DNA from: Actinomycetales bacterium
GTDB lineage: Bacteria; Actinomycetota; Actinomycetes; Actinomycetales; Actinomycetaceae
Direction: 5' to 3'
NCBI GenBank assembly: GCA_022838965.1
Contig: JALHDK010000064.1
Location: forward strand, 1 to 7,825
Length of the DNA: 7,825 nucleotides
The translations under genes and the position numbers were made by a program. Shown one piece after another: positions 1 to 6,536 of this stretch (positions are counted from its first letter, which is position 1; the number at the start of each line of letters is the position of its first letter). The notes beneath the pieces are model-generated. The model ran no database searches and was not told where the DNA came from. It was given only the letters and a program-made list of their open reading frames with translations.

Positions 1-595
1 GCAGGGCGGCCACGAGCCCGGCGGCCAGCAGGAAGAGGCCACACGGCACCCAGAAGGACCGCACCGCCCCGACGGCTGCGAGGAGCGCCGCTCCCACCAG
101 CGGTCCCACGGTCCAGCCGATGGCGAACACGCCCTCGTGCACCCCGTTGAGGGGGTCGACGGGCCGGCGGGCGGCGGCGGCGACGTCGGGGAGCAGGGCG
201 CGCCGGGCGGTGTAGCCCGACGGATCGAAGGTGGCCCCGAGGACCGCGAGGAGCAGGACCACGGGGAACGTCAGCGGTGTCGCCAGCGCCACCAGGGGGA
301 AGCCCGCGACCGAGAGCGCGGAGAGCAGGTCGGAGGCGACGCTCACCCGCTTGCGCCCGAACCGGTCCACCAGCCAGCCCGCCACGGGCGCGGCGAGGAG
401 CGCGGGCAGCCCGCTCACGGCGGCCACGAGGCCCGCCGATGCGGCCGATCCCGTCAGCTCCAGCACCAGCCACGGGATGGTCAGCATGACCACCGAGTTC
501 CCGATCCCGGAGGCGAGGTTCGCGGATTGGAGCAGGATCACCGGGAGGAGGCTGGCGGGGCGCTCGATGCCCTCAGAGCCGCCATCGCGCCGCAT
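1..595 (-). CDS. MFS transporter, partial (C-terminus beyond left edge)
   Basis: This is the N-terminal 198 residues of a major facilitator superfamily permease; the gene is open at the window edge. It should be an inner-membrane secondary transporter, probably a drug or metabolite exporter, but the substrate cannot be read from the sequence. Hydrophobic segments lie at about residues 15-45, 53-75, 88-106, 108-125, 155-177 and 181-198, matching the first six helices. The cytoplasmic loop between helices 2 and 3 carries the MFS motif A (GWLVDRFGRKRV, residues 73-84). The stretch ARRALLPD (130-137) after helix 4 resembles the EntS/MFS_3-like exporters; this is recollection. The ATG at 595 is preceded by a GGAGG about 4 bases away. 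In-frame GTG codons lie a few codons upstream, but the ribosome site favours the ATG. It is divergent from the dipeptidase gene, with 91 bases between the two starts. Confidence 0.88.
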   Translation of the reverse strand, partial: MRRDGGSEGIERPASLLPVILLQSANLASGIGNSVVMLTIPWLVLELTGSAASAGLVAAVSGLPALLAAPVAGWLVDRFGRKRVSVASDLLSALSVAGFPLVALATPLTFPVVLLLAVLGATFDPSGYTARRALLPDVAAAARRPVDPLNGVHEGVFAIGWTVGPLVGAALLAAVGAVRSFWVPCGLFLLAAGLVAAL

Positions 596-686
596 TCCGC
601 CTCCGTCCACCACCAGAACGGTAGCGGGCGGGTTACGGTGGGGCGAGGCGGAGGGCGACCGGGTGCGGGCGAGAGCGGAGCTGGAC
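596..686. promoter_or_regulatory. Divergent intergenic region with candidate -10 elements for both genes
   Basis: The 91 bases between the divergent transporter and dipeptidase starts must hold promoters for one or both. A TANNNT-type -10 candidate, TACGGT, lies at 634-639 on the plus strand. TACCGT lies at 623-618 on the minus strand and would place a transporter transcript start about 16 bases before its ATG. Neither has a good -35 hexamer at 17-18 bases. The pentamer ACGGT occurs at 618-622 and 635-639, so the two candidates partly share sequence. The dipeptidase ribosome site GGAG is at 677-680. These are visual calls only. Confidence 0.3.
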
Positions 687-1772
687 ATGAACGACCTGTC
701 GAATCTACGGATCGTGGACTGGCACAACGACCTCGCCTGGGCGCTGCGTGACTTCCACGGCAGCTCGCTGGACGACGTCGGGACCGGGCTGCCGGACCTG
801 TGCACCGACCTGCCGCGGCTGCGCTCGGGGGGTGTGGGCGCCCAGTTCTGGGCGGTCTTCGTGCCGCCGGGGATGCCCGATGGCGACTCCGTGGTGTACG
901 CCCTGCAGCAGCTCGACCTCGTGAAGCGGCTCGTGGAGCGGTACGCGGCGCACTTCACGTGGTGCTGGACCGCCGACGAGGCCGAGGCCGCCCGGGCCGC
1001 GGGACGGATCGCGTCCTTCGCCGGCCTGGAGTCCGGACACGCCATCGCCTCGGATCTTGGGGTGCTCCGGCAGTTCGCCGCCCTCGGGATCCGCTACATG
1101 ACGCTCACGCACACGCGCAGCACCCCCTGGGCCGAGAGCGCCGACGACGCCGCGGCGACGCCCGGGCTCACGGCGTTCGGGCGTGCCGTGGTGGCCGAGA
1201 TGAACCGGCTCGGCATGATCGTGGACATCGCGCACGTCTCCCCTGCCACCATGCGGGACGCGCTCGCGGCCTCGAGCCGCCCGGTCATCAACTCGCACTC
1301 CTGTTGCCATGCGTTGTGTCCCCATCCGCGGAACGTGCCCGACGACGTGCTGGCCGGTCTCGCGGCGTCCGGCGGTGTCGCCATGGTCACCTTCGTCCCC
1401 GCATTCGTCTCGCCGGACCACTGGGAGTGGGAGCGGGCCGTCATGGCGAGGCACGGTGAGGAGCTCGCTACGCTGTCCCCCCACGCGCATCGCGAGCGGC
1501 TGCTCGCCATCGCCGAGGCCGACCCGCCGCCCGTGGTCACGGTCGCGCAGGTGGCGGACCACGTGGACCATGTCCGTGACGTGGCAGGCGTGGCGCACGT
1601 GGGCCTGGGCGGCGACTTCGATGGGACCCTGCTCTTCCCGGAGGGGCTGCGGGACGTCTCCGGCTACCCACGGTTGCTGGAGGAGTTGCGGGCGCGGGGC
1701 TGGTCCGCCGCGGAGCTGCGAGCCCTGACATGGGACAACGCGATGCGGGTGCTGCGCGAGACCGGGTCCTGA
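687..1772 (+). CDS. Membrane dipeptidase, peptidase family M19
   Basis: This 361-residue zinc-dependent dipeptidase belongs to the renal-dipeptidase-like amidohydrolase family. Members hydrolyse dipeptides, including some with a C-terminal D-residue. The bridged two-zinc site is complete: H13 and D15 in DWHND near the N-terminus, E115 in GLESGH, H183 in DIAHVS and H204 in INSHS. D310 in GGDFDG matches the general acid/base Asp. HPRNVPDD (213-220) is the family substrate-loop motif. The length is close to the usual 320-400 residues. I see no signal peptide, so a cytoplasmic enzyme is likely. The ATG at 687 was chosen because GGAG (677-680) lies 6 bases upstream and the zinc-binding HxD falls at the expected depth; the frame stays open upstream, but without homology. 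An alpha/beta hydrolase follows after 11 bases and is probably cotranscribed. The true peptide substrate is unknown. Confidence 0.93.
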   Translation: MNDLSNLRIVDWHNDLAWALRDFHGSSLDDVGTGLPDLCTDLPRLRSGGVGAQFWAVFVPPGMPDGDSVVYALQQLDLVKRLVERYAAHFTWCWTADEAEAARAAGRIASFAGLESGHAIASDLGVLRQFAALGIRYMTLTHTRSTPWAESADDAAATPGLTAFGRAVVAEMNRLGMIVDIAHVSPATMRDALAASSRPVINSHSCCHALCPHPRNVPDDVLAGLAASGGVAMVTFVPAFVSPDHWEWERAVMARHGEELATLSPHAHRERLLAIAEADPPPVVTVAQVADHVDHVRDVAGVAHVGLGGDFDGTLLFPEGLRDVSGYPRLLEELRARGWSAAELRALTWDNAMRVLRETGS

Positions 1773-1783
1773 CGGGCCTCGCC

Positions 1784-2596
1784 ATGGAGCAGGTCACCCG
1801 GGACGGCCTCACCTTCGACGTCACCGACGCCGGGCCCGGGGACGCCGACACCGTCGTCGTGCTGCTGCACGGCTTCCCGCAGGACCGGACTGCCTGGGAC
1901 GGGGTCATCCCGGCCCTGGCCGCGGCCGGGGCCCGCGTGCTCGCGCCCGACCAGCGCGGCTACTCACCGCGGGCCCGTCCCCCCGCGCGGCGGGCGTACG
2001 TGCTGGCGGAACTGGTGGCGGACGTCGTCGCCCTCATCGACGCCGCCCGTGCCCCCAGGGTGCACCTCGTGGGTCACGACTGGGGTGGTGGGGTGGCGTG
2101 GGCGCTGGCCGCGCGGCACCCCGAGCGGCTCGCCAGTCTCACCGTCCTGTCCACCCCGCACCCCGCCGCCATGCTGTGGGCCATCACCCACGCGACACAG
2201 GCCGTACGCAGCTGGTACATGCTGGCCTTCCAGCTTCCCGGCCTGCCCGAGCGGCTGCTCGCCGGGCACATCGAGGAGTTTCTCCGCTCGACCGCGCTGC
2301 CGGATGCCCACCTGCGGCGGTACGCCGCCCGATTCGCGAACCCGGCCGAGCTCACCGGGCCGCTCGCCTGGTATCGGGCGCTTCCACTCGCCGGTCGCGC
2401 TGCCGCCCCCGGCGTGGTTGGCGTACCCACGACCTACCTGTGGGGCATGCACGACCCGGCCCTGGGCCGGGCGGCGGCGCTCCGCACGGCGCGGTTCGTG
2501 CGGGCCGACTACCGCTTCGTCATCCTCGACGCCGGCCACTGGCTCCCGGAGACCCACCCCGGACAGGTCGTGGCGGAGGTCCTGCGCCGCATGTGA
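1784..2596 (+). CDS. Alpha/beta hydrolase, epoxide hydrolase-like
   Basis: This 270-residue alpha/beta hydrolase fold enzyme has the features of the epoxide hydrolase/haloalkane dehalogenase branch. The oxyanion motif HGFP is at residues 29-32. The nucleophile elbow GHDWGG (97-102) carries Asp99, not Ser. The likely acid is D223 in WGMHD and the base is H252 in AGHW. SWYML (143-147) and AWYRA (195-199) supply Tyr145 and Tyr197, at places where epoxide hydrolases have the lid tyrosines that activate the epoxide. That favours epoxide hydrolase over dehalogenase, which would have Trp or Asn halide ligands instead. The ATG at 1784 fits the domain start. An upstream in-frame ATG at 1730 would add 18 residues that look non-homologous and would overlap the dipeptidase. 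The Shine-Dalgarno is weak and the upstream stop is 11 bases away, so translational coupling is plausible. The natural substrate is unknown. Confidence 0.88.
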   Translation: MEQVTRDGLTFDVTDAGPGDADTVVVLLHGFPQDRTAWDGVIPALAAAGARVLAPDQRGYSPRARPPARRAYVLAELVADVVALIDAARAPRVHLVGHDWGGGVAWALAARHPERLASLTVLSTPHPAAMLWAITHATQAVRSWYMLAFQLPGLPERLLAGHIEEFLRSTALPDAHLRRYAARFANPAELTGPLAWYRALPLAGRAAAPGVVGVPTTYLWGMHDPALGRAAALRTARFVRADYRFVILDAGHWLPETHPGQVVAEVLRRM

Positions 2597-2738
2597 TTCG
2601 TACCACGTGCCGGCCTGACCTCGCGCGCTGTGTGACCGGCGTCGTTGACCTGGGTCCTACGTCTCCCACGACGGCCTCCGCGATCAGCGATCATGGCAGC
2701 GAACGCGCCATTCGTGCGCCCGGACGACGGAGGTCCGC
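2597..2738 (+). promoter_or_regulatory. Upstream region of the hydrogenase operon
   Basis: These 142 bases separate the hydrolase stop from the hydB start and are the only visible place for an operon promoter. TGACC occurs three times on the plus strand, at 2616-2620, 2633-2637 and 2646-2650. The last is part of TTGACC (2645-2650), a good -35 match, but no convincing -10 hexamer lies 16-19 bases on. A CACGTG palindrome is at 2604-2609, and two GATC sites sit close together at 2682-2685 and 2689-2692. The ribosome site GGAGGT is at 2729-2734. I see no clear terminator for the upstream pair, so read-through cannot be excluded. Confidence 0.3.
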
Positions 2739-3941
2739 ATGACCGTACGAACGCCCCTGACGCTCGCGTCGGTCGAGACGGGAGCCGGCCTGCGCGCGGC
2801 CTGCGCAGCGGCCCCCGAGGAGGTGATCGCCACCGTCCAGAAGTCCGGGATCCGCGGGCGCGGCGGGGCGGGCTTCCCCACCGGGCTGAAGTGGCAGCTG
2901 GCGGCCGCGGCCGCCGCCCCGGACGGCCGCCGCTACGTGCTCTGCAACGCCGACGAGGGCGAGCCGGGCACCTTCAAGGACCGCGTGCTGCTCGAGGAGC
3001 TCGCCGACCTCGTGTTCGAGGGCATGACCATCGCGGGACGGGCCATCGGCTCCACGGAGGGCATCCTCTACCTGCGCGGGGAGTACGTCTACCTGCTGGA
3101 GGGCCTGGAGGCGACCCTGCAGCGGCGCCGCGCCGCCGGCCTGCTCGGCGAGGACATCCTCGGAACCGGACTCACCTTCGACATCCGCATCCGGATGGGC
3201 TCCGGCGCCTATGTCTGCGGCGAGGAGACGGCGATGATCCAGAGCCTCGAGGGGCGCCGCGGCGAACCCCGCAACCGCTTCCCCTACCCGGTGGTGGCAG
3301 GCCTGCACCAGGCGCCCACCATCGTCAACAACGTCGAGACCTTCGCTTGGGTGGCGGCGATCATGGCCCGCGGCGCCCAGTGGTTCGCCTCCATCGGCAC
3401 CGACAACTCGACCGGCCCCAAGCTGCTGAGCGTCTCGGGCGACGTCGCGCGGCCCGGCACCTACGAGTTCCCGCTCGGGGTGACGATCGCCGAGGTCCTC
3501 GCGGCGGCCGACGACGGCGGCGTGGCCAAGGCCGTCGTCGTGGGCGGTGCGTGCGGGCAGTGTGTCCCGGCGCGTGACTTCACACGGAAGATCAGCTACG
3601 AGGACGTCTCGACCGGAGGTGCGGTGATCGTGCTCGGTCCGGACCGTGACCTGCTGGACGTGGCGGAGAACTTCATGGAGTTCTTCGTGGACGAGTCCTG
3701 TGGACAGTGCACCCCCTGCCGCGTGGGCAACGCCGCCATCCTGGACGGCATCCGGGCGATGCGGCGCGGCGAGTTCACCGCGGAGCAGCTGCGCGACCTG
3801 CAGCGGCTCGGCGGCACGATGCGGGTGGCCTCCAAGTGCGGCCTGGGCCAGACCAGCCCCACCTTCTTCCTCTCCCTCGTCGAGCACTTCGCCGACGAGA
3901 TCCTCGACCGCGTCCCGCAGACGGCAGGAGCACCCGCATGA
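2739..3941 (+). CDS. hydB: NADH-dependent hydrogenase flavin subunit HydB (NuoF-like)
   Basis: This 400-residue soluble NADH/FMN-binding subunit should take electrons from NADH and pass them to the hydrogenase subunit encoded next, or the reverse. The NuoF signatures appear in order: GRGGAGFPTGLKW (40-52, FMN/NADH loop), NADEGEPGTFKDR (70-82), GAYVCGEETA (156-165) and PTIVNNVET (193-201). An SLBB domain follows at about 227-285. A [4Fe-4S] site is formed by C321, C324 and C327 in SCGQCTPC, with C367 in KCGLG. The protein starts directly at the NuoF core and ends soon after this cluster. It therefore lacks the N-terminal thioredoxin-like [2Fe-2S] domain and the C-terminal 2x[4Fe-4S] domain of Thermotoga-type HydB. 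An extra Cys pair, C272/C275 (GGACGQC), lies in the SLBB region. GGAGGT 4 bases before the ATG fixes the start. The stop overlaps the hydA start as ATGA. The hydrogenase partner argues against a complex I NuoF. Confidence 0.9.
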   Translation: MTVRTPLTLASVETGAGLRAACAAAPEEVIATVQKSGIRGRGGAGFPTGLKWQLAAAAAAPDGRRYVLCNADEGEPGTFKDRVLLEELADLVFEGMTIAGRAIGSTEGILYLRGEYVYLLEGLEATLQRRRAAGLLGEDILGTGLTFDIRIRMGSGAYVCGEETAMIQSLEGRRGEPRNRFPYPVVAGLHQAPTIVNNVETFAWVAAIMARGAQWFASIGTDNSTGPKLLSVSGDVARPGTYEFPLGVTIAEVLAAADDGGVAKAVVVGGACGQCVPARDFTRKISYEDVSTGGAVIVLGPDRDLLDVAENFMEFFVDESCGQCTPCRVGNAAILDGIRAMRRGEFTAEQLRDLQRLGGTMRVASKCGLGQTSPTFFLSLVEHFADEILDRVPQTAGAPA

Positions 3942-5929
3942 GCGCCTCGATCCCCACACCCCCCGCCCCCGCCGCCCAGGCCGGGTCGGGTCACACGCTC
4001 GCCGGGCGCGCCCCCGGTGGCCTCGCCTCCTCAACCCCCACCGTGCCCGTCACGATTGACGGCCGGCACATTGAGGTGCCCCGCGGGACGAGTGTCCTCG
4101 AGGCGGCGAAGCTGGCCGGCATCCGCATTCCGACACTGTGCCATCATCCCGACCTGCCCGACTCCGGGGTGTGCCGGGTCTGCGTGGTGGAGGTGTCCGG
4201 CCAGCGCATGTTGCAGGCGAGCTGTGCCACCCCCATCACCGCTCCCGTGGAGGTGAAGACCCACAGCCCGCGGATCCGGCAGGCCCGGCGGGATGTCATC
4301 GACCTCATGCTGTCCGAGCACTACGGCGAGTGCCGGACCTGCGCGCGCGACGGGAACTGCGAGCTCCAGGACCTGGCGATCGAGTACGGCTCGGACCGCT
4401 ACCGCTTCGGCGAGAAGAAGGAGCCGACCCGGCGGCTGGAGAAGTTCGGGCCGTCGGTGGTGCTCGAGATGGACAAGTGCGTGCTCTGCACCCGCTGTGT
4501 CCGCACGTGTGCCGAGATCCAGGGCGTGCATGCCCTGACGGTGGTGGGCCGCGGGGACCGGACAGCGATCTCGACCTACGCGGACATGCCCCTCTCCGAG
4601 GTGGTCTGCATCAACTGTGGCCAGTGCATCAACCGCTGCCCCACCGGTGCCCTCACCGCGGTGGACGTGACCGAGGAGGTCTGGGCGGCGATCGAGGACC
4701 CGACCAAGCACGTGGTGATCCAGACCGCTCCGGCGCCCCGGGCCGCGATCGGCGAGGAGTTCGGGCTCGAGCCGGGCACGCCGCTGACGTGGCAGATGAA
4801 CACCGCCCTGCGCGAGATCGGTTTCGACCGGGTCTTCGACACCAACTTCACCGCGGACCTCACCATCATCGAGGAGGGCACCGAGCTGCTGGTGCGGCTC
4901 TACCGGAACCTCGTCCTCGGGGATTCGAGCCAGCCCGTGCCGCAGTTCACCTCGTGCAGCCCCGGATGGGTGAAGTTCATCGAGCACGCCTACCCCGAGT
5001 TCCTGCCGAACATGTCGACCTGCAAGAGCCCGCAGCAGATGTTCGGTGCGCTCATCAAGACGTGGTACGCGGCGCGCAACGGCCTGGACCCGGCGAACGT
5101 CGTCTCGGTTGCCCTCATGCCCTGTGTCGCGAAGAAGTTCGAGGCCACCCGCCCCGAGATGACCGCCAGCGGGCACCCGGACGTCGACTACGTCCTCACC
5201 GCCCGGGAACTCGCCACCATGACGCGGCAGCACGGGCTGTCGCTCCCCGAGATGCCGCCGTCGGACTTCGACGACCCGTTCGGCACCGCGTCCGGCTCGG
5301 GCGTCATCTTCGGTGCGACCGGTGGCGTGATGGAGGCGGCGCTCCGGACCGTCCTCGAGCTCGTGACCGGCCAGCAGGTGGAGAACATCTTCGACCACGC
5401 CGACATCACCCCCGTCCGCGGGTTCGACGACGCCCGCATCGCCGAGCTGACGCTGCCCGACGTCGTCGGGCCGGTGCCGCCGCTGCTCGCCCACCTGGTC
5501 CCGAACTGGGACTGGCTGCGTGGCGTCACGGTCAGGGTCGGCGTGGCCCATGGCACGGCGAATGCCCGCAAGGTGATGGAGGACATCAAGGCCGGTGGCC
5601 CGTTCTCCCAGTGCCACTTCATCGAGTTCATGGCCTGCCCGGGCGGCTGCCTGGGCGGTGGCGGCCAGCCGATCCCCACCAGCCTGGAGATCCGGAAGGC
5701 CCGCGCGCGGGCGATCTACGCCGAGGACAGGGCGTACGGCGAGCAGGGCCGAGCCCGCAAGAGCCACGAGAACCCCGCGGTGGTGCGTCTCTACGGTGAG
5801 CTGCTCACCGACGGCCCGGGCGGCCGGATCAGCCACCACCTGCTGCACACCCACTACACGGCCCGGGGCACCTACATCGCCGCGGACGGCGCACGGCGTA
5901 CCGAGAGCAAGGAGGGAGTGCCATGCTGA
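3938..5929 (+). CDS. hydA: [FeFe] hydrogenase catalytic subunit HydA, multi-cluster NADH-linked type
   Basis: This 663-residue enzyme reversibly reduces protons to H2 at an H-cluster. A Pro/Ala-rich leader (about 1-35) precedes a [2Fe-2S] domain (C68, C79, C82, C96). Next come a His-ligated [4Fe-4S] site (H128, C132, C135, C141) and two ferredoxin-type [4Fe-4S] sites (C181/184/187/191 and C224/227/230/234). The H-domain starts near 257. L2 is MPCVAKKFE (394-402) and L3 is EFMACPGGCLGGGGQP (563-578), giving ligands C396, C567 and C571. L1 is TSCSPGW (338-344), with Ser341 where TSCCPxW has its second Cys. Residues matching the Clostridium pasteurianum CpI proton relay are kept: C340, E313, E316, R320 and S360. 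The C-terminus (about 590-645) fits the small-subunit domain, with no extra C-terminal [2Fe-2S] domain. There is no Tat signal, so the enzyme is cytoplasmic. GGCAGGAG lies 7 bases before the ATG. The ATGA overlap with hydB and the 7-base overlap with hydC imply coupled translation. Confidence 0.94.
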   Translation: MSASIPTPPAPAAQAGSGHTLAGRAPGGLASSTPTVPVTIDGRHIEVPRGTSVLEAAKLAGIRIPTLCHHPDLPDSGVCRVCVVEVSGQRMLQASCATPITAPVEVKTHSPRIRQARRDVIDLMLSEHYGECRTCARDGNCELQDLAIEYGSDRYRFGEKKEPTRRLEKFGPSVVLEMDKCVLCTRCVRTCAEIQGVHALTVVGRGDRTAISTYADMPLSEVVCINCGQCINRCPTGALTAVDVTEEVWAAIEDPTKHVVIQTAPAPRAAIGEEFGLEPGTPLTWQMNTALREIGFDRVFDTNFTADLTIIEEGTELLVRLYRNLVLGDSSQPVPQFTSCSPGWVKFIEHAYPEFLPNMSTCKSPQQMFGALIKTWYAARNGLDPANVVSVALMPCVAKKFEATRPEMTASGHPDVDYVLTARELATMTRQHGLSLPEMPPSDFDDPFGTASGSGVIFGATGGVMEAALRTVLELVTGQQVENIFDHADITPVRGFDDARIAELTLPDVVGPVPPLLAHLVPNWDWLRGVTVRVGVAHGTANARKVMEDIKAGGPFSQCHFIEFMACPGGCLGGGGQPIPTSLEIRKARARAIYAEDRAYGEQGRARKSHENPAVVRLYGELLTDGPGGRISHHLLHTHYTARGTYIAADGARRTESKEGVPC

Positions 5930-6432
5930 ACATGCCCACCGAGGTCGCCGGGAAGCACGCCGAGCTCATCGCCATCATCGACGAGCTTGTGGCCCGGCAC
6001 GGTCGCGACCGCAGCGCCCTCATCCCCGTGCTGCAGGACCTGCACGCCGCCCGCCGCCGGATCGGCCCGACCGCGATGCGGGTGGTGGCCGACCGTCTCG
6101 GCATCCCGCCGACCGACGTCTACGGCGTGGTGACCTTCTACTCCTTCCTCGGGATGGGGGAAGTGGGCCAGCACGTCATCCGCCTCTGCCGCACGATCAG
6201 CTGTGGAATGGCCGGTGCCGAGCACATCGCCGACCACCTCCGGCGCGAACTCGGCATCGACTTCGGGGAGACCACCCCGGACGGCCTGTTCACACTCGAG
6301 TGGGCGAACTGCATCGGCCGGTGTGACACCGCTCCGGCGATGCTGGTGGGACGGCAGGCCGTCGGGGGCCTCACCCCCGAGCTGGTCTCCGAGGTGATCG
6401 CCGGCCTGCGCGCCGCGGCCGTGCAGGGCTGA
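5923..6432 (+). CDS. hydC: NADH-dependent hydrogenase [2Fe-2S] subunit HydC (NuoE-like)
   Basis: This 169-residue subunit belongs to the NuoE/24-kDa family. It normally docks on the NuoF-like flavin subunit and carries one [2Fe-2S] cluster near FMN. A helical N-terminal part (about 10-70) contains the family stretch IPPTDVYGVVTFYSFL (61-76). A thioredoxin-like fold follows, with the ligands in the usual C-x4-C and C-x3-C arrangement: C89 and C94 (LCRTISC), C130 and C134 (NCIGRCD). The length is typical of a stand-alone subunit. GGAGGGA (5911-5917) lies 5 bases before the ATG at 5923, inside the end of hydA. The next in-frame ATG (5932) is less well spaced. It is the last gene of the operon, giving the order B-A-C; a tandem hairpin lies about 40 bases after its stop. 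Complex I NuoE is unlikely because no other nuo gene is present. Confidence 0.92.
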   Translation: MLNMPTEVAGKHAELIAIIDELVARHGRDRSALIPVLQDLHAARRRIGPTAMRVVADRLGIPPTDVYGVVTFYSFLGMGEVGQHVIRLCRTISCGMAGAEHIADHLRRELGIDFGETTPDGLFTLEWANCIGRCDTAPAMLVGRQAVGGLTPELVSEVIAGLRAAAVQG

Positions 6433-6471
6433 GGGGAACGGCCGGGGACGGCTGGCCTGGACTGCGGCCGC

Positions 6472-6505
6472 GGCCCCCGCGTCAGGGGCCCGGGACCCTT
6501 GTCCC
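6472..6505 (+). terminator. Tandem GC-rich hairpin after the hydrogenase operon
   Basis: Two adjacent stem-loops lie 39 bases after the hydC stop. The first is GGCCCC (6472-6477) pairing with GGGGCC (6485-6490) across a 7-base loop. The second is GGGAC (6492-6496) pairing with GTCCC (6501-6505) across a 4-base loop. There is no T tract, which is common for actinobacterial terminators. The position between the operon and the separately expressed secreted-protein gene supports transcription termination. Rho dependence cannot be judged. Confidence 0.55.
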
Positions 6506-6506
6506 C

Positions 6507-6536
6507 TTCCGCAGGCGGATGACGCGGGGTTACGCT
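6507..6536 (+). promoter_or_regulatory. Candidate promoter of the secreted-protein gene
   Basis: TACGCT (6531-6536) fits the actinobacterial TANNNT -10 pattern. A poor -35, TTCCGC (6507-6512), lies 18 bases upstream. It sits just after the tandem terminator and would start a transcript about 20 bases before the ATG, leaving room for the GGGAGGG ribosome site at 6554-6560. The call is weak and made by eye. Confidence 0.25.

Noticed and set aside
231..686. An N-terminal extension of 152 residues on the dipeptidase
   Set aside because: It overlaps the divergent transporter gene, is Arg/Ser/Pro-rich without homology, and a good ribosome site precedes the ATG at 687.
137..751. A plus-strand 204-codon frame over the transporter gene
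   Set aside because: The minus-strand frame gives a clear MFS permease with motif A, while this frame gives a low-complexity Gly/Arg/His product.
2682..2692. Two close GATC sites upstream of hydB as a regulatory element
   Set aside because: Two copies of a 4-base palindrome are expected by chance, and Dam-type control is not known in this kind of organism.
4138..5799. A 553-codon plus-strand frame inside hydA
   Set aside because: It is extremely Arg- and Pro-rich with no motif, and is the shifted frame of hydA; all cluster motifs are in the hydA frame.
2691..5854. Long open frames on the minus strand opposite hydB and hydA (447 and 607 codons)
   Set aside because: They lie antiparallel to strongly supported genes, have no recognisable domains and show the Arg/Gly/His-rich composition of high-GC shadow frames.
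3938..5929. NAD-dependent formate dehydrogenase alpha subunit
   Set aside because: The N-terminal cluster set is shared, but the catalytic half has MPCxxK and EFMACxGGC motifs and no molybdenum-binding domain.
2739..6432. Reading the three genes as NuoF, NuoG and NuoE of respiratory complex I
   Set aside because: The large subunit carries the L2 and L3 H-cluster motifs and a small-subunit C-terminal domain instead of the NuoG molybdopterin-like domain. The order F-G-E with no other nuo genes does not fit a nuo operon.
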